Source: Schaalia vaccimaxillae DSM 15804 | GTDB taxonomy: Bacteria; Actinomycetota; Actinomycetes; Actinomycetales; Actinomycetaceae | DNA length: 64,000 nt | Assembly (NCBI RefSeq): GCF_000420425.1 | Contig: NZ_ATUX01000009.1 | Span: 142,019 to 206,018, forward strand | Reading direction: 5' to 3' | Shown here: one piece after another, positions 7,441 through 17,601 of the stretch | Numbering within the stretch: the first letter of the stretch is position 1 | Layout of the letters: each line of letters opens with the position of its first letter | Notes under the pieces: generated by a model | What the model saw: the letters and a program-made list of their open reading frames with translations, nothing else | Databases searched by the model: none | What the model was told of the DNA's origin: nothing | Program-made: the position numbers and the translations under genes

Positions 7441-9486
7441 ATGACAGAACTACCGGCGAGCACATTCTTGGACGCACTCGACGAGGACCAACGCGCCGTA
7501 GCCACCCAAGTGTCCGGGCCGCTTGCAGTACTTGCCGGCGCAGGAACTGGAAAAACCCGTGCCATCACTTATCGCATCGCATACGGGGCTCGCGTGGGGG
7601 CTTTTGATCCGGCAAATGTTCTGGCCGTGACCTTTACTCGTCGTGCAGCCTACGAAATGCGGCATCGCCTGGCGCAACTGGGTGTTCCAGGCGTTCAAAC
7701 TCGAACATTCCATGCGGCTGCTCTGCGCCAGCTTCAATACTTTTGGCCGACGGTCATTGGTGGTCCCGTACCGCAGATCGTTTCGTCCAAAGCCTCTTTG
7801 GTTGCCGCTTCGACAGCTCGGCTAGGTATTCGCGCAGACAAGACAACGGTGCGTGACCTGGCAGCGGAAATTGAGTGGGCAAAAGTATCCATGGTGGATG
7901 CGGAACATTATGAGCGCAAAATCCGGCGTGAGGGCCGAGAAGCGCCCGGAGGGCTGAGCAGTTCCGATATGGCCAAGCTGCTTGATGTTTACGAGGACGC
8001 CAAGACTGAACGCGGATGTATCGACTTTGAAGATGTCCTGATCAACATGTGCGGGATGCTTCAAGAGCGTCCCGAGGTCGCATCAAAGGTCAGAGCCCAG
8101 TACCGCAACTTCGTCGTCGATGAGTTCCAAGACGTTAGTCTTCTTCAACATCGCCTGCTCGACCTGTGGTTGGGCGGCCGCCACGACGTGTGTGTTGTTG
8201 GCGATGTTGCGCAAACGATTTATTCCTTTACAGGAGCTACACCGAAATTCCTCATTGACTTTCCGAAAGAGCATCCGGGTGCGCGGGTCTTGGAGTTGGT
8301 GCGTGACTACCGCTCAACTCCCCAGATTGTTTCCATTGCGAATTCGCTCATGGTTGGGGCGAAGAAGACTACGGGTGCGGTCCGTCTGGTCGCTCAAAAG
8401 CCGTCAGGTCCCGCGGTCGCATTCCGCACCTACAGCGATGATCGCACCGAGGCTGAAGGGGTAGCGGATCGAATTACTCAGCTGATCGCGTCGGGAACTC
8501 CCGCTCACCAGATCGCCGTTCTATTCAGAATGAATAGCCAGTCTCAAGTTTTTGAAGAGGTCCTCGCCTCGCGTGGTATTCCGGTTGCAATGTCGAACTC
8601 CACGCCTTTCTTCATGCGAGAGGATGTTCGGCAAGCCTTGTCGGCTTTGCGGGCCGCAGCCCTGGCTGACGGCCAGGGCGGATCGCCTGAAGTCATTCAA
8701 GTCGTTCGCGACGTCATGGAAAGTATTGGCTGGACCGTGGATATGCCTGCTGGCGGTGCGGGTCAAGAACGGTGGGCTAATCTCAACGTGATTGTCCAGT
8801 GGGCCGAAGACTCCACGGCAAAGGACCTCTCAGGATTCATCGCGCAACTCGAAGAACGCGCCCAGTATCAGGTTGAACCGGATCAGGCCGGTGTCGAATT
8901 AGCTACGATCCACACCGCAAAGGGGCTCGAATGGGAAGCGGCGTTCCTTGTTGGTGTTGCTGAAGGCTTATTGCCCATCAGCTACGCGAAAACGCCACAA
9001 GCCCGCGAGGAAGAACGCAGGCTGCTCTACGTGGCAATTACTCGCGCTCGGCATGTGTTGGAGGTGTCGTGGGCGCGTGCCCGCACGGAAGGTGCACGAG
9101 GAGGGCGATATCGCTCCCGACTGCTTGACGGTATTTGGCCTCAGGAAGCACCCCAGGTACGCGTTCCCGCCCACGCTCACTCATCTCGCGCGTCGGCGAA
9201 ACAAAAGAACCGCGCCTTTGAGGAAAGTGAATCGGTCGAAACCGTTGAATTATTTGGTCGGTTGAAGACCTGGAGATTAGCGACCTCGAAAGCTGGATCG
9301 ATCCCGCCCTACTCGGTGTTTACGGATCAAACCTTGAGAGATGTTGCTATAGCCCGTCCCAAAACATTGAGGCAACTACGGATTATTTCTGGCATTGGGG
9401 ATGTGAAACTGGAACGGTACGGCGCTCAAGTGTTGGCTATCGTCCGGGGAGAAGACGTTGGCATTGAAACGGATACATCAGCCTGA
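7441..9486 (+). CDS. uvrD2: ATP-dependent DNA helicase UvrD2 (SF1A, with HRDC domain)
   Basis: A 681-aa superfamily 1A 3'-5' helicase for DNA repair. Motif I LAGAGTGKT is near residue 32, motif II VDEFQD near 229, the GDVAQTIYSF motif III near 256, and motifs V/VI ATIHTAKGLEWEA and LLYVAITRAR toward residue 530. The C-terminal 80 residues form an HRDC-like domain (RPKTLRQLRIISGIGDVKLERYG), which distinguishes UvrD2 from UvrD1/PcrA. The position directly downstream of nudC is the same as in M. tuberculosis (Rv3199c-Rv3198c). Start is the ATG at 7441. Confidence 0.93.
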   Translation: MTELPASTFLDALDEDQRAVATQVSGPLAVLAGAGTGKTRAITYRIAYGARVGAFDPANVLAVTFTRRAAYEMRHRLAQLGVPGVQTRTFHAAALRQLQYFWPTVIGGPVPQIVSSKASLVAASTARLGIRADKTTVRDLAAEIEWAKVSMVDAEHYERKIRREGREAPGGLSSSDMAKLLDVYEDAKTERGCIDFEDVLINMCGMLQERPEVASKVRAQYRNFVVDEFQDVSLLQHRLLDLWLGGRHDVCVVGDVAQTIYSFTGATPKFLIDFPKEHPGARVLELVRDYRSTPQIVSIANSLMVGAKKTTGAVRLVAQKPSGPAVAFRTYSDDRTEAEGVADRITQLIASGTPAHQIAVLFRMNSQSQVFEEVLASRGIPVAMSNSTPFFMREDVRQALSALRAAALADGQGGSPEVIQVVRDVMESIGWTVDMPAGGAGQERWANLNVIVQWAEDSTAKDLSGFIAQLEERAQYQVEPDQAGVELATIHTAKGLEWEAAFLVGVAEGLLPISYAKTPQAREEERRLLYVAITRARHVLEVSWARARTEGARGGRYRSRLLDGIWPQEAPQVRVPAHAHSSRASAKQKNRAFEESESVETVELFGRLKTWRLATSKAGSIPPYSVFTDQTLRDVAIARPKTLRQLRIISGIGDVKLERYGAQVLAIVRGEDVGIETDTSA

Positions 9487-9526
9487 CCGACATTCAGATG
9501 TGGCAGCCTGTGTTCCTATTTTGGCT

Positions 9527-10468
9527 CTATGCCACCTCATCAACTGGTCGTAAAAACGGAACTCCGGACGCTCCGCAACTGCACATGCGGTGGGGAAGAT
9601 GGCTTTCGGTGTGCTCGACGCTGCCATCTAGTCCGACCCATATTGATGACTGGCAGTCATCGGTGTCTAGACGGCCATCTGCCCAATCTTCAATGAGTGC
9701 AGCGATGCGGACGCCTGCACCAACATGGCTAACAAGTGGGGCGCTTGCCAACGGCCAGGATCGTGCCTCGTGCAGATGGGTGAGCCTGAGAGGATCCTCG
9801 GCAAAACGCTGAGCCTCGACGCATAGGTGGCAGCATGTGGAGCCTGGAATGACCAGGGGACCGACCTCGTATCCATGTTCCATACGGGTTATCAGCAACT
9901 GGGGTGCGTCTTCTGCATTCAAGACTGTTGTGATTGCTGGGTCGATACAACGATTGCCGCCCACCAGAACCAGATCTGCGGGCCCACCAAAACCTCGGGT
10001 GGTTTCCGGTCTTCTACGTTCAATGAACTCGTAGCAGGCAGCGGATCTGGTGGCGGCGAAATACCCGCCACCTAGTGCGTCGTTGAGGTCTGCGTCCACC
10101 GGTCGTGAATCTGCAATAGCCAGCGAAATATCGAGGTGGCCGCCCAATGTGCATATTGCGAATAATGAGGCGGGGGTAGCGGTTTCGATCCGAATCTTCA
10201 CAGAGCGTGGGTGGCGCTTGTCGGCGACGAGGCCTGCATCTTGTAGGAGCGCTTCGAATTGGCGTGCTCTGGGTGGGTCATTGACGAGTAATTCTGATTC
10301 GTTGAAGTTGCCACGCTTTCGATGGCTCGCTGAGTCAGCGAGGCAGGCGAGCCACTGCTGTTCGGTGGCATTGAGGCCCTCTAGCCTCACATGGTGCAGC
10401 GGATCGGCGCCGATCTGCATACATCCAGGTCCGGACCATAGCAGAGCTGTCCCATAACGCAGTTTCAT
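9527..10468 (-). CDS. ThiF/cyclodehydratase-like protein (Rv3196-type)
   Basis: A 313-aa protein resembling the actinobacterial 'bacteriocin biosynthesis cyclodehydratase' group, a ThiF/E1-like fold without an obvious ATP-binding site. A Cys motif STCCHLCVEAQ in the middle and MCSCGASG near the C-terminus could form a structural zinc site. The start is ATG 10468 because GGAAGGA lies 6 nt upstream; a GTG at 10483 is in frame but lies over this site. No leader peptide or other thiazole/oxazole-modifying genes are nearby, so a true RiPP role is unlikely. It belongs to the conserved uvrD2-metalloprotease neighbourhood. Confidence 0.62.
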   Translation of the reverse strand: MKLRYGTALLWSGPGCMQIGADPLHHVRLEGLNATEQQWLACLADSASHRKRGNFNESELLVNDPPRARQFEALLQDAGLVADKRHPRSVKIRIETATPASLFAICTLGGHLDISLAIADSRPVDADLNDALGGGYFAATRSAACYEFIERRRPETTRGFGGPADLVLVGGNRCIDPAITTVLNAEDAPQLLITRMEHGYEVGPLVIPGSTCCHLCVEAQRFAEDPLRLTHLHEARSWPLASAPLVSHVGAGVRIAALIEDWADGRLDTDDCQSSIWVGLDGSVEHTESHLPHRMCSCGASGVPFLRPVDEVA

Positions 10469-10565
10469 AACGAATCCTTCCACTCTGTGTCGGTTCGTTA
10501 CTTATTCTTCGGCAGGGGCAAGGCCTTTTTCTAGCGCGCGGTTACGCCTGTGGATAGTCAGGATC

Positions 10566-12113
10566 CTATGGAGTCGACGAATCGGGATCCTCTTCATGTC
10601 CCTGCTCAAGCTTGGAGATGTCGCTTGTTTCCTCACTTGCCGAAGGATCATCCTGGCCAGATGTAGGCTCAAAACCAGCACGGCGCAAAGTCTGAGCCTC
10701 TGGATCGTCTTGCGGGGAGAGGCCCTGCGCCCAACCGAGAGTTCCGTCGAGGAGGGACTCCAAGTCCGCGTCGATATCAGCGTCTTGTTCCATTGCGGCT
10801 CGACGCATCGTCAAGAAAGTGTCCGGAGAATCCAATTCGATGGCGGTGGGCACCATATCCGGGTGGTTCCACAAAGCCTCGCGGGCTTCTAGACCGCCGT
10901 CGGCTTGGACAAGATTGAAAATTTCGGCGGCTCCTCGTGCTCGACGAGGACGCATTGTTAGCCCGATGAGCTGGCCCAACATCTCCTCGGCAGCTCCACC
11001 AGCTGCGCGACGCCTGCGCATCATCTCGCGCAGTTGGTCGGCGTGCGGCAAGTAGGGTGCGACCGCCTGAGCTGTTGTGACCTCGACCCATCCTTCAACC
11101 AAGGCCAATAGCGTTTCAAGCCTTTCCAAAGACGAGCGCTGGGCGCTGGATTGCTGCAGAGAGAAGACGCCTCCTGACATTGCTTGCTCGATGGAGGTCG
11201 GATCGGAAGGATCGACGCTTCGTGCGGCCTCGCCAATCGCCTCCATGTCGACCTCGATTCCCGACGAGTACCGTTCAACGGCGCGCACCAAGTCTCCTTG
11301 GAGCCACTGAACGGAAGAAAAGAGGCGGCGATGAGCAGCCTCGCGCACCGCAATAAATTGCTGGACTTCTTCGAAAGGAATGTCGAGGCCGTCGGCGAAT
11401 CCCACAACATTGTGCGCAACCATGGCCGAAACAGAGGATTCAGCCAAGGGGATACCAACGTCGAAGGTGCCCATGGCTTCCTTGGACAGTGCAGCCAGAG
11501 CGTTCCCGATCTGAGCTGCGAACATCATTGCTGAGAGTTTTGGCAGCATCTGTTGGGTTTGGCTGAGCATCGCCGCCATACCAGAGGGCATGGACTCTGG
11601 ATCCATGCCGAACCCGCCCTCGCCGAATTGCCCTGACAGCGCTTGGGTTAATGCTCGCGAGACATTGCCTGCGACGGGTTCGCAGATCCGCTTCCACATA
11701 AGTAAGGTCTCGTCGATCCATTCGACGCGGCTCCACACTTTTCGGGATACGGGAGCGGGGGAGAAGTCGGTGACCGCGTCGAGCCACAGATCAGCAACGG
11801 TCATTGCTTGACGCGCTCTTTCTGCTTCGGCGGCTGTGGGTTTGGGATCGCCAGCGTTGAAGGCCTGCTGCTTGGCAGAGTCCTGAACCATCCGCCAGTT
11901 GACGGGGCCATCAGTGGTATTCATGAGGAACTGAAATTGGTTCGCGGCCTGGGCAAGACGAGCAGGATCCGAGAATTCTTTCGGAAGATTTTCCGGGTCA
12001 AAGCCCTGGGCGCGCAGAGCCCGCGATGCTTCCTCAGCTGCTTCGGCGCCGAGCATCTGGCGCAAGAAGTCGTCGAAGGGGCTGCCGGAGTTTGCGTTGT
12101 GTTCCTCGCTCAT
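10566..12113 (-). CDS. Zinc-dependent metalloprotease-like protein (DUF2342, Rv3195-type)
   Basis: A 515-aa cytosolic protein of the zincin-like DUF2342 group. The presumed active-site helix reads VREAAHRRLFSSV, where the EAAH segment carries the Glu and His of a shortened zincin motif. The N-terminal half is helical (FDDFLRQMLGAEAAEEASRAL) and the C-terminus is acidic and low complexity (DPEAQTLRRAGFEP followed by many Asp, Ser and Glu). Substrate and activity are not established for the family. It is divergent from the PDZ protease gene, with 125 nt between them, an actinobacterial arrangement. Confidence 0.8.
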   Translation of the reverse strand: MSEEHNANSGSPFDDFLRQMLGAEAAEEASRALRAQGFDPENLPKEFSDPARLAQAANQFQFLMNTTDGPVNWRMVQDSAKQQAFNAGDPKPTAAEAERARQAMTVADLWLDAVTDFSPAPVSRKVWSRVEWIDETLLMWKRICEPVAGNVSRALTQALSGQFGEGGFGMDPESMPSGMAAMLSQTQQMLPKLSAMMFAAQIGNALAALSKEAMGTFDVGIPLAESSVSAMVAHNVVGFADGLDIPFEEVQQFIAVREAAHRRLFSSVQWLQGDLVRAVERYSSGIEVDMEAIGEAARSVDPSDPTSIEQAMSGGVFSLQQSSAQRSSLERLETLLALVEGWVEVTTAQAVAPYLPHADQLREMMRRRRAAGGAAEEMLGQLIGLTMRPRRARGAAEIFNLVQADGGLEAREALWNHPDMVPTAIELDSPDTFLTMRRAAMEQDADIDADLESLLDGTLGWAQGLSPQDDPEAQTLRRAGFEPTSGQDDPSASEETSDISKLEQGHEEDPDSSTP

Positions 12114-12238
12114 AATGAAAACTCTATCGGCGTTCGATGGGTAAGCGCTGCGTGGCAGATGAATATGCGCTGAAAGCGCAATGACAATTCATCGGGAAAG
12201 CATCTCGGAGTCGCCCTGAGCCCTCTCAGCTTGTAACA

Positions 12239-13507
12239 ATGGCCAACGTGAATGACCAGGATCAAACGGCAGACAATGTAGGCGGCCTCATTTCGGATAG
12301 CAGCCGGACCAACACAGCGGGCCGCGATGGCTCACTTGCGGGACGCGCAGTACCGGCTAAGTTATTTAGTCGCCACGGACGCAAAGGCTCAGGCGTTGGG
12401 CGAATGCTTGTGTCCGCCCTCGTAGCACTAGTGGTGGTCGCGATCCTCTTCGTCATTCCTATGCCCTACGTTGTCAATAAACCTGGGCCTACTTTCAACA
12501 TCCTTGCTTCCACTGGCGACGATGTGGCGATGATTGAAATTTCTGGAACGGACCCAGAAACAGGAGGGCAAGTCCAACTCGACGAAACCGACGAGGACGG
12601 TTCACAGTCTGAAGGGGCGCAGGCCGATGGCCAGCTTCGCATGGTGACTGTCTCCGAATCGGGAGGTCCGGGCTACCGCTTGAACCTTGCAGAACTGATC
12701 GCAGCAAAGCTGGATTCTCGCAATGAGATTTTCAACTATTCGGACGTGTATCCGGCAGAGGTGACCGGCGACGACGTCGAACAAGCGCAGTCCTACCTCA
12801 TGGCTTCATCGCAGTCGACCGCAGAAGTTGCCGCCTTGGAATACCTCGGCTGGGAGGTGCCCGCCGAAGTCACGATTGCTGGTGCGGTTGAAGGTAGTGA
12901 CGCCGAAGGAAAAGTGCGCGAGGGCGATGTCCTGCGCTCAATTACAACCCCTGATGGAACCAGTCAGGCGATCACGTCGGCGTCGAAAACTTTCGCGATT
13001 ATGGCGCAAACCGAGCCGGGGACTGAGCTGGGCGTGAGCGTCGAGAGGGATGGGAAACCCCAAGACTTGCGCATCGTTTCCCAGGGGGCCGAGGGCAAGA
13101 AAGGGTCGAAGCTTGGACTCTACCTGTCTTTCGACATCGATATGCCTGTGGATGTGACCTTCAATTTGGCTCGAGTGGGAGGCCCCTCAGCGGGAACGAT
13201 GTTTGCTCTGGGAATCATCGACCGCCTGACCCCTGGTGATATGACTGGGGGAGAGGTCATCGCCGGCACCGGCACCATGAGTTACGACGGCCAGGTCGGC
13301 GAAATCGGTGGTATCCGCCAGAAGATGTGGGGTGCCGTGCGAGACGATGCCCAATGGTTCCTAGCACCTGCAGCCAACTGCAACGAGGTCGTGGGCCATG
13401 AACCTGACGGCCTCAGTGTCGTCAAAGTTGAGACTCTTGAAGACGCCGTTCAAGCCGTGGAGGCTATTGCTGCGGGCAAAGGCCAGACTCTTCCAACCTG
13501 CCAATAA
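12239..13507 (+). CDS. PDZ/Lon-like S16 membrane protease (YlbL family)
   Basis: A 422-aa membrane-anchored serine protease. A Ser/Gly-rich cytosolic N-terminus of about 55 residues is followed by one membrane segment (LVSALVALVVVAILFVIPM), then an extracytoplasmic PDZ domain (about 205-285) and a Lon-type S16 domain with the catalytic Ser in GGPSAGTMFALG and the catalytic Lys in IGGIRQKM. This Ser-Lys dyad arrangement defines YlbL/Rv3194c. No Shine-Dalgarno sequence is seen before ATG 12239, so the start, or leaderless translation, is uncertain. Confidence 0.9.
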   Translation: MANVNDQDQTADNVGGLISDSSRTNTAGRDGSLAGRAVPAKLFSRHGRKGSGVGRMLVSALVALVVVAILFVIPMPYVVNKPGPTFNILASTGDDVAMIEISGTDPETGGQVQLDETDEDGSQSEGAQADGQLRMVTVSESGGPGYRLNLAELIAAKLDSRNEIFNYSDVYPAEVTGDDVEQAQSYLMASSQSTAEVAALEYLGWEVPAEVTIAGAVEGSDAEGKVREGDVLRSITTPDGTSQAITSASKTFAIMAQTEPGTELGVSVERDGKPQDLRIVSQGAEGKKGSKLGLYLSFDIDMPVDVTFNLARVGGPSAGTMFALGIIDRLTPGDMTGGEVIAGTGTMSYDGQVGEIGGIRQKMWGAVRDDAQWFLAPAANCNEVVGHEPDGLSVVKVETLEDAVQAVEAIAAGKGQTLPTCQ

Positions 13508-13552
13508 ACCAGCCAATCATTGTGGCGGGGCATTGGACTTCGCTACAGAGTT

Positions 13553-14110
13553 TTACTCGTCCTCAGATAAAGAGGCCATGATCGCATCGACCAGGTTGGG
13601 TACCAGTGCAGAGCCTTGTCCCACCTTGTCATCCGAATCAAAAGCTCGGGTTCGCACCGCGCACCAGGATTCCCCCGTGCGCAACGCCCCTACCGCCAAA
13701 CGTACGTCGGTGCGCGACGGGTGGTTGGAAATGAACTGAAGTGCTTCTTCGGGGTCTTCGGGAGCTTGTTCTTCGACCTCGGGCGGCACAATGACGCGCT
13801 CAACGGTGATCGCTGCCCCTGCCACCTCTGGGGGCCAGCCCAAATGGCCCAGCAATTCTTCGAGGTCGTCCTCGGGCAGGTCCTCTTGGACGATGGCAGA
13901 AAGATGATCGGGGGAGCCATCCCAACCTGTTTTGAGTTGTTCGGCAATATCGGTGGGAATATCGGGCTGAGCTACGAGATCAGCGGTCGGAACGAGGGCG
14001 TATAACGAGGGTGCGTGGTCCCATCCGACTCGGGCTGCGCTGCGTTCAATGTCGACGATGACATTGGCAAGGGCGATCTGGCGGGCAGTGGGCATGGAAG
14101 TTTCGCTCAT
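13553..14110 (-). CDS. PPA1309 family protein
   Basis: A 185-aa acidic soluble protein of the PPA1309 family, unknown in function and confined to actinobacteria. It starts TARQIALANVIVDIERSAARVGWD and has the run LEELLGHLGWPPEVAGAAITVERV with an acidic Pro/Glu stretch after it, and ends with CAVRTRAFDSDD. No membrane segment. It lies convergent to the PDZ protease and divergent from the UPF0182 gene, as in other actinobacteria. ATG 14110 is used; a second Met at 14095 is possible. Confidence 0.8.
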   Translation of the reverse strand: MSETSMPTARQIALANVIVDIERSAARVGWDHAPSLYALVPTADLVAQPDIPTDIAEQLKTGWDGSPDHLSAIVQEDLPEDDLEELLGHLGWPPEVAGAAITVERVIVPPEVEEQAPEDPEEALQFISNHPSRTDVRLAVGALRTGESWCAVRTRAFDSDDKVGQGSALVPNLVDAIMASLSEDE

Positions 14111-14271
14111 GCATTCATCGTCTCATGGTCGCTGTGGCCGCTGCTTGATGGTGGCTGTGAGTTGTCAGCAGTTGTCAGCGCAACTTGTGAAGGTGGGTTA
14201 TTCCTCGACGAGCGCCTAGCCGGGGCTTCGATAGACTTGGGCACAGTCCGTCCACGAAGCGACTCTGAGAG

Positions 14272-17200
14272 ATGGTGACGCGCTTGAGCACCTTCCCCAT
14301 GTTCAACCAGGAGCCCCGCCCCGACCGTAACAGCGGCGACGATGGCCCCCGTAAACCGCAGCAACAGCGAAAGATCGGCCCACTAGGGATCACTGTTGTG
14401 GTCCTCGGCCTGCTGGTCGCCCTCGTCTACGCCGCATCAAGCGTGTGGACCGAGATCTTGTGGTTCCGTCAGATGAGCGCGACTCGCATCATTTTTACGC
14501 AGTGGGGTGCCCACATCGGGCTGTTCGTTGTTGGATTCGTCGTTGTTTTCCTCATCACCTATTTGACAATGCGAAGTGCCTACAAGCATCGCTCAGCGTC
14601 AACTAGGGGAGAGGCTTCTGCGAATCTGCGTGGATACCAGGAGGCTTTCGAGCCTCTGCGCGCCCTCGCTTTCGTTGCTGTGGCGGGATTCTTTGGCTTA
14701 ACGAATGGGGCGAACCTGGCAAGTCACTGGCAGACATTGCTCCAATTCATCAACCAAACGCCTTTTGGTGAGACTGATCCGCAATTCGGCCACGATGTTG
14801 CGTTCTTCGTGTTCACTCTGCCTGCGCTCAAGGTCTTGGTGTCTTTCCTGCTCAATGCTGTGCTGATTGCGTTGATCGCCGCGATCATCGTCCACTACCT
14901 CTACGGAACGATTCGCCTGGCTCCACGCCCGCATGCCTCGAAGCCTGCTCGATTACAGACCGGCCTATTAGCGGCGGTTGGGTCCCTGTTGATCGGCGCA
15001 AATTACTGGCTGGGACGCTACGAACTGTTGACTAAGCAGTCGGGCAATATTGACGGCGCCATGTACGCCGACGTTAACGCGACTCTGCCTGGTCAGTCGA
15101 TCCTCGCGGTGATCTCTGTACTGGTGGCTGTGCTTTTTGTTGTCGCCGCTTTCCGCGGTACGTGGCGCCTGCCGGCCATCGGTGTGGCAGTGACTGTCGT
15201 GTCCGCCCTCGTCGTTGGCATGGCCTATCCAGCGCTGATTCAGCAGTTCCGCGTGACGCCAAACGAACGCGCATTGGAAGCTGAATACATTCAGCGCAAT
15301 ATTGACGCCACCCTCAAGGCCTACGGTTTGGATGATCTTGAGGTCACCAACTACGACGCGAAGACCACCGCTGAGGCCGGCCAGTTGCGTGAGGACTCCG
15401 AGTCCACGCAGCAAATCCGTCTGCTGGATCCGCAGGTCATTATGAAGACCGTTCAGCAGCTCCAGCAGTCACGTCCCTACTACAGCTTCGACTCAGGCAT
15501 GTACGTGGACCGTTACACGATTGGTGACGAAACCCGCGACACCGTCGTGTCAGTGCGCGAACTGAACCTGGCGGGCCTGTCCGCTGAGCAACGTTCGTGG
15601 GTCAATATGCACACTGTGTACACCCACGGCTACGGCGTTGTTGCAGCGTACGGCAATACGTTGACCGGCCAGGGCTTGCCGTCCTACTGGGAGCAAGGGG
15701 TTCCGTCCTCGGGCGAAATGGGAGACTACGAGGAACGCGTGTACTTCTCCCCGAACGCACCCCTGTATTCGATCGTCGGTGCCCCTGAAGGCGCAGATCC
15801 GCAGGAACTCGACTACCCGGATGACAACGCCAAGGGAGGTCAGGTGTCAACGACCTTCAAAGGCGATGGTGGCCCCAGCGTTGGCAACGTATGGAACAAG
15901 CTGCTGTACTCAATCAAGTTTGGTTCGACGGACATCTTCTTCTCCTCTCAGACCAACTCTGAGTCGCAGATTCTTTACGATCGTGACCCGCTTCAACGCG
16001 TGTCAAAGGTGGCGCCTTATCTGACCTTGGAACAGGATGCGTACCCGGCTGTCGTTGATATGGACGGGGACCCGAGCACGCCTAAGCGCCTGGTGTGGAT
16101 CGTTGATGCTTACACGACCACCGATCAGTACCCGTACTCGCAGCATGAGACCTTCGAAGAAACCACAGTGGACTCCCAGTCCACCGAGGTCGGAGCCTAC
16201 GTCCAGGCAGAAACCGTGAACTACATGCGTAACTCAGTCAAAGCCGTGGTTGACGCCTATGACGGTTCGGTGCACCTGTACGAGTGGGATGAACAGGATC
16301 CGATCCTTGACACGTGGATGAAGATCTACCCGGATTCGGTGGAGCCGATCTCCAATATTTCCGGTGATCTCATGAGCCACCTGCGCTACCCGGAGGACCT
16401 CTTCAAGGTTCAGCGTCAGCTGCTCACCAGCTACCACGTGACGAACGCATCCGACTTCTATGCCGGTGGCGACCGTTGGCGTCTGGCCGAAGAGACTGCA
16501 ACTGCGGTAGATGGTCAAGGCAATCTGGTGGGTGCTGAGGGTGGATCGTCCTCGAACGCGCAGCCGCCCTACTACCTGACCATGCAGATGCCCACTCAAG
16601 ACAGCGCGGAATTCTCACTGACGTCCGTGTTTGTGCCTGGCGGTGAGTCCAAGCGTGAAGCTATGGCTGGATTCCTCGCTGTTGATTCCGAGACCGGTAA
16701 TGAGGCTGGCAAGGTACGTGAAGGTTACGGCAAGTTGCGTCTGTTGGCGTTGCCTTCGTCCACGACTGCCCCTGGCCCCGGTCAGGTTCAGAATGCCTAC
16801 GATTCGAATGAGCGTATTGCTACGCAGTTGAACCTGCTGAACCAGGCAGACTCGACGGTTATCCGAGGCAACCTGTTGACCTTGCCTGTGGGCGGTGGTC
16901 TGCTTTACGTCCAGCCCGTGTACGTCCAGGGCACAGGTTCGGCGTCCTATCCGGTTCTGCGGTCTGTGCTCACGGCTTTCGGTAATCAGGTGGGCTTTGC
17001 TGCCACCCTGGAAGAGTCCCTTAACCAGACTTTCGGTGGTGATGCGGCGGCCACAGTGGCAGGCACTGACGAGGGCGACGGTTCTTCCTCCGGTGACGAG
17101 GCCGAGGACAGCGTCACGCAGACTGTGCAGCAGCGCCTCACTTCGGCTTTGACTAATGCCTCTAAAGCCATGGTGGAAGCAGATGAAGCGATGAAGGCTG

Positions 17201-17379
17201 GCGACTGGGCTGCCTACGGTATGGCTCAGGACAAGCTGGATGCGGCGTTGAAGCAGGCGCTGGATGCACAGAGCCAGATTGATGGTTCTGCTGCTGGAGC
17301 CGTGGCTGGAACGGATGCTGGCGAAAACGGTGCTGGTGGTCCAGATGGTGGCGCTGACGCTTCGCAGTCAGGTGACTGA
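14272..17379 (+). CDS. UPF0182 family large membrane protein
   Basis: A 1035-aa protein with about seven membrane segments in the first 330 residues, beginning with LGITVVVLGLLVALVYAASS, followed by a large extracytoplasmic domain containing motifs typical of UPF0182 such as VNMHTVYTHGYGVVAAYGN and RLVWIVDAYTTTDQYPYS. The C-terminus after residue 940 is a helical segment and a Gly/Ala/Asp-rich tail. Function is unknown in the family (Rv3193c in M. tuberculosis). The ATG at 14272 is the earliest start; the Met at 14299 is an alternative because the ribosome site is weak. Confidence 0.92.
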   Translation: MVTRLSTFPMFNQEPRPDRNSGDDGPRKPQQQRKIGPLGITVVVLGLLVALVYAASSVWTEILWFRQMSATRIIFTQWGAHIGLFVVGFVVVFLITYLTMRSAYKHRSASTRGEASANLRGYQEAFEPLRALAFVAVAGFFGLTNGANLASHWQTLLQFINQTPFGETDPQFGHDVAFFVFTLPALKVLVSFLLNAVLIALIAAIIVHYLYGTIRLAPRPHASKPARLQTGLLAAVGSLLIGANYWLGRYELLTKQSGNIDGAMYADVNATLPGQSILAVISVLVAVLFVVAAFRGTWRLPAIGVAVTVVSALVVGMAYPALIQQFRVTPNERALEAEYIQRNIDATLKAYGLDDLEVTNYDAKTTAEAGQLREDSESTQQIRLLDPQVIMKTVQQLQQSRPYYSFDSGMYVDRYTIGDETRDTVVSVRELNLAGLSAEQRSWVNMHTVYTHGYGVVAAYGNTLTGQGLPSYWEQGVPSSGEMGDYEERVYFSPNAPLYSIVGAPEGADPQELDYPDDNAKGGQVSTTFKGDGGPSVGNVWNKLLYSIKFGSTDIFFSSQTNSESQILYDRDPLQRVSKVAPYLTLEQDAYPAVVDMDGDPSTPKRLVWIVDAYTTTDQYPYSQHETFEETTVDSQSTEVGAYVQAETVNYMRNSVKAVVDAYDGSVHLYEWDEQDPILDTWMKIYPDSVEPISNISGDLMSHLRYPEDLFKVQRQLLTSYHVTNASDFYAGGDRWRLAEETATAVDGQGNLVGAEGGSSSNAQPPYYLTMQMPTQDSAEFSLTSVFVPGGESKREAMAGFLAVDSETGNEAGKVREGYGKLRLLALPSSTTAPGPGQVQNAYDSNERIATQLNLLNQADSTVIRGNLLTLPVGGGLLYVQPVYVQGTGSASYPVLRSVLTAFGNQVGFAATLEESLNQTFGGDAAATVAGTDEGDGSSSGDEAEDSVTQTVQQRLTSALTNASKAMVEADEAMKAGDWAAYGMAQDKLDAALKQALDAQSQIDGSAAGAVAGTDAGENGAGGPDGGADASQSGD

Positions 17380-17425
17380 CCGGAAAGCGGCTGGGTTGTA
17401 ACAGCGTCCGCTAGTACGTGAAGCA

Positions 17426-17461
17426 GGGCCGGTGATCGCATTGAGGTGCGGTCACCGGCCC
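17426..17461 (+). terminator. Long hairpin after the UPF0182 gene
   Basis: A 15-bp stem (GGGCCGGTGA plus CGCA on the left, matched on the right, with one G-T pair) around a 6-nt loop, 47 nt after the UPF0182 stop. It lacks a T-run, as is common for actinobacterial terminators. Confidence 0.6.
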
Positions 17462-17601
17462 TTGGCGTAGGGGTGAGCTACGGGTTGGGATAACAGCGTC
17501 CAACGTGGTTTGTGCGGAGCCATCACAGTGCCTGGAGACGAAGGTCACCGGCCCTCGATTGGCCCAAATCAGTGGAGCAGGGCTAAAGTAGTAGTCACCG
17601 A

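Noticed and set aside
17401..17601. Possible extra non-coding RNA between UPF0182 and the tRNA
   Set aside because: The strong hairpin is explained as a terminator; the remaining bases show a short second copy of GGTCACCGGCCCT but no further structure.
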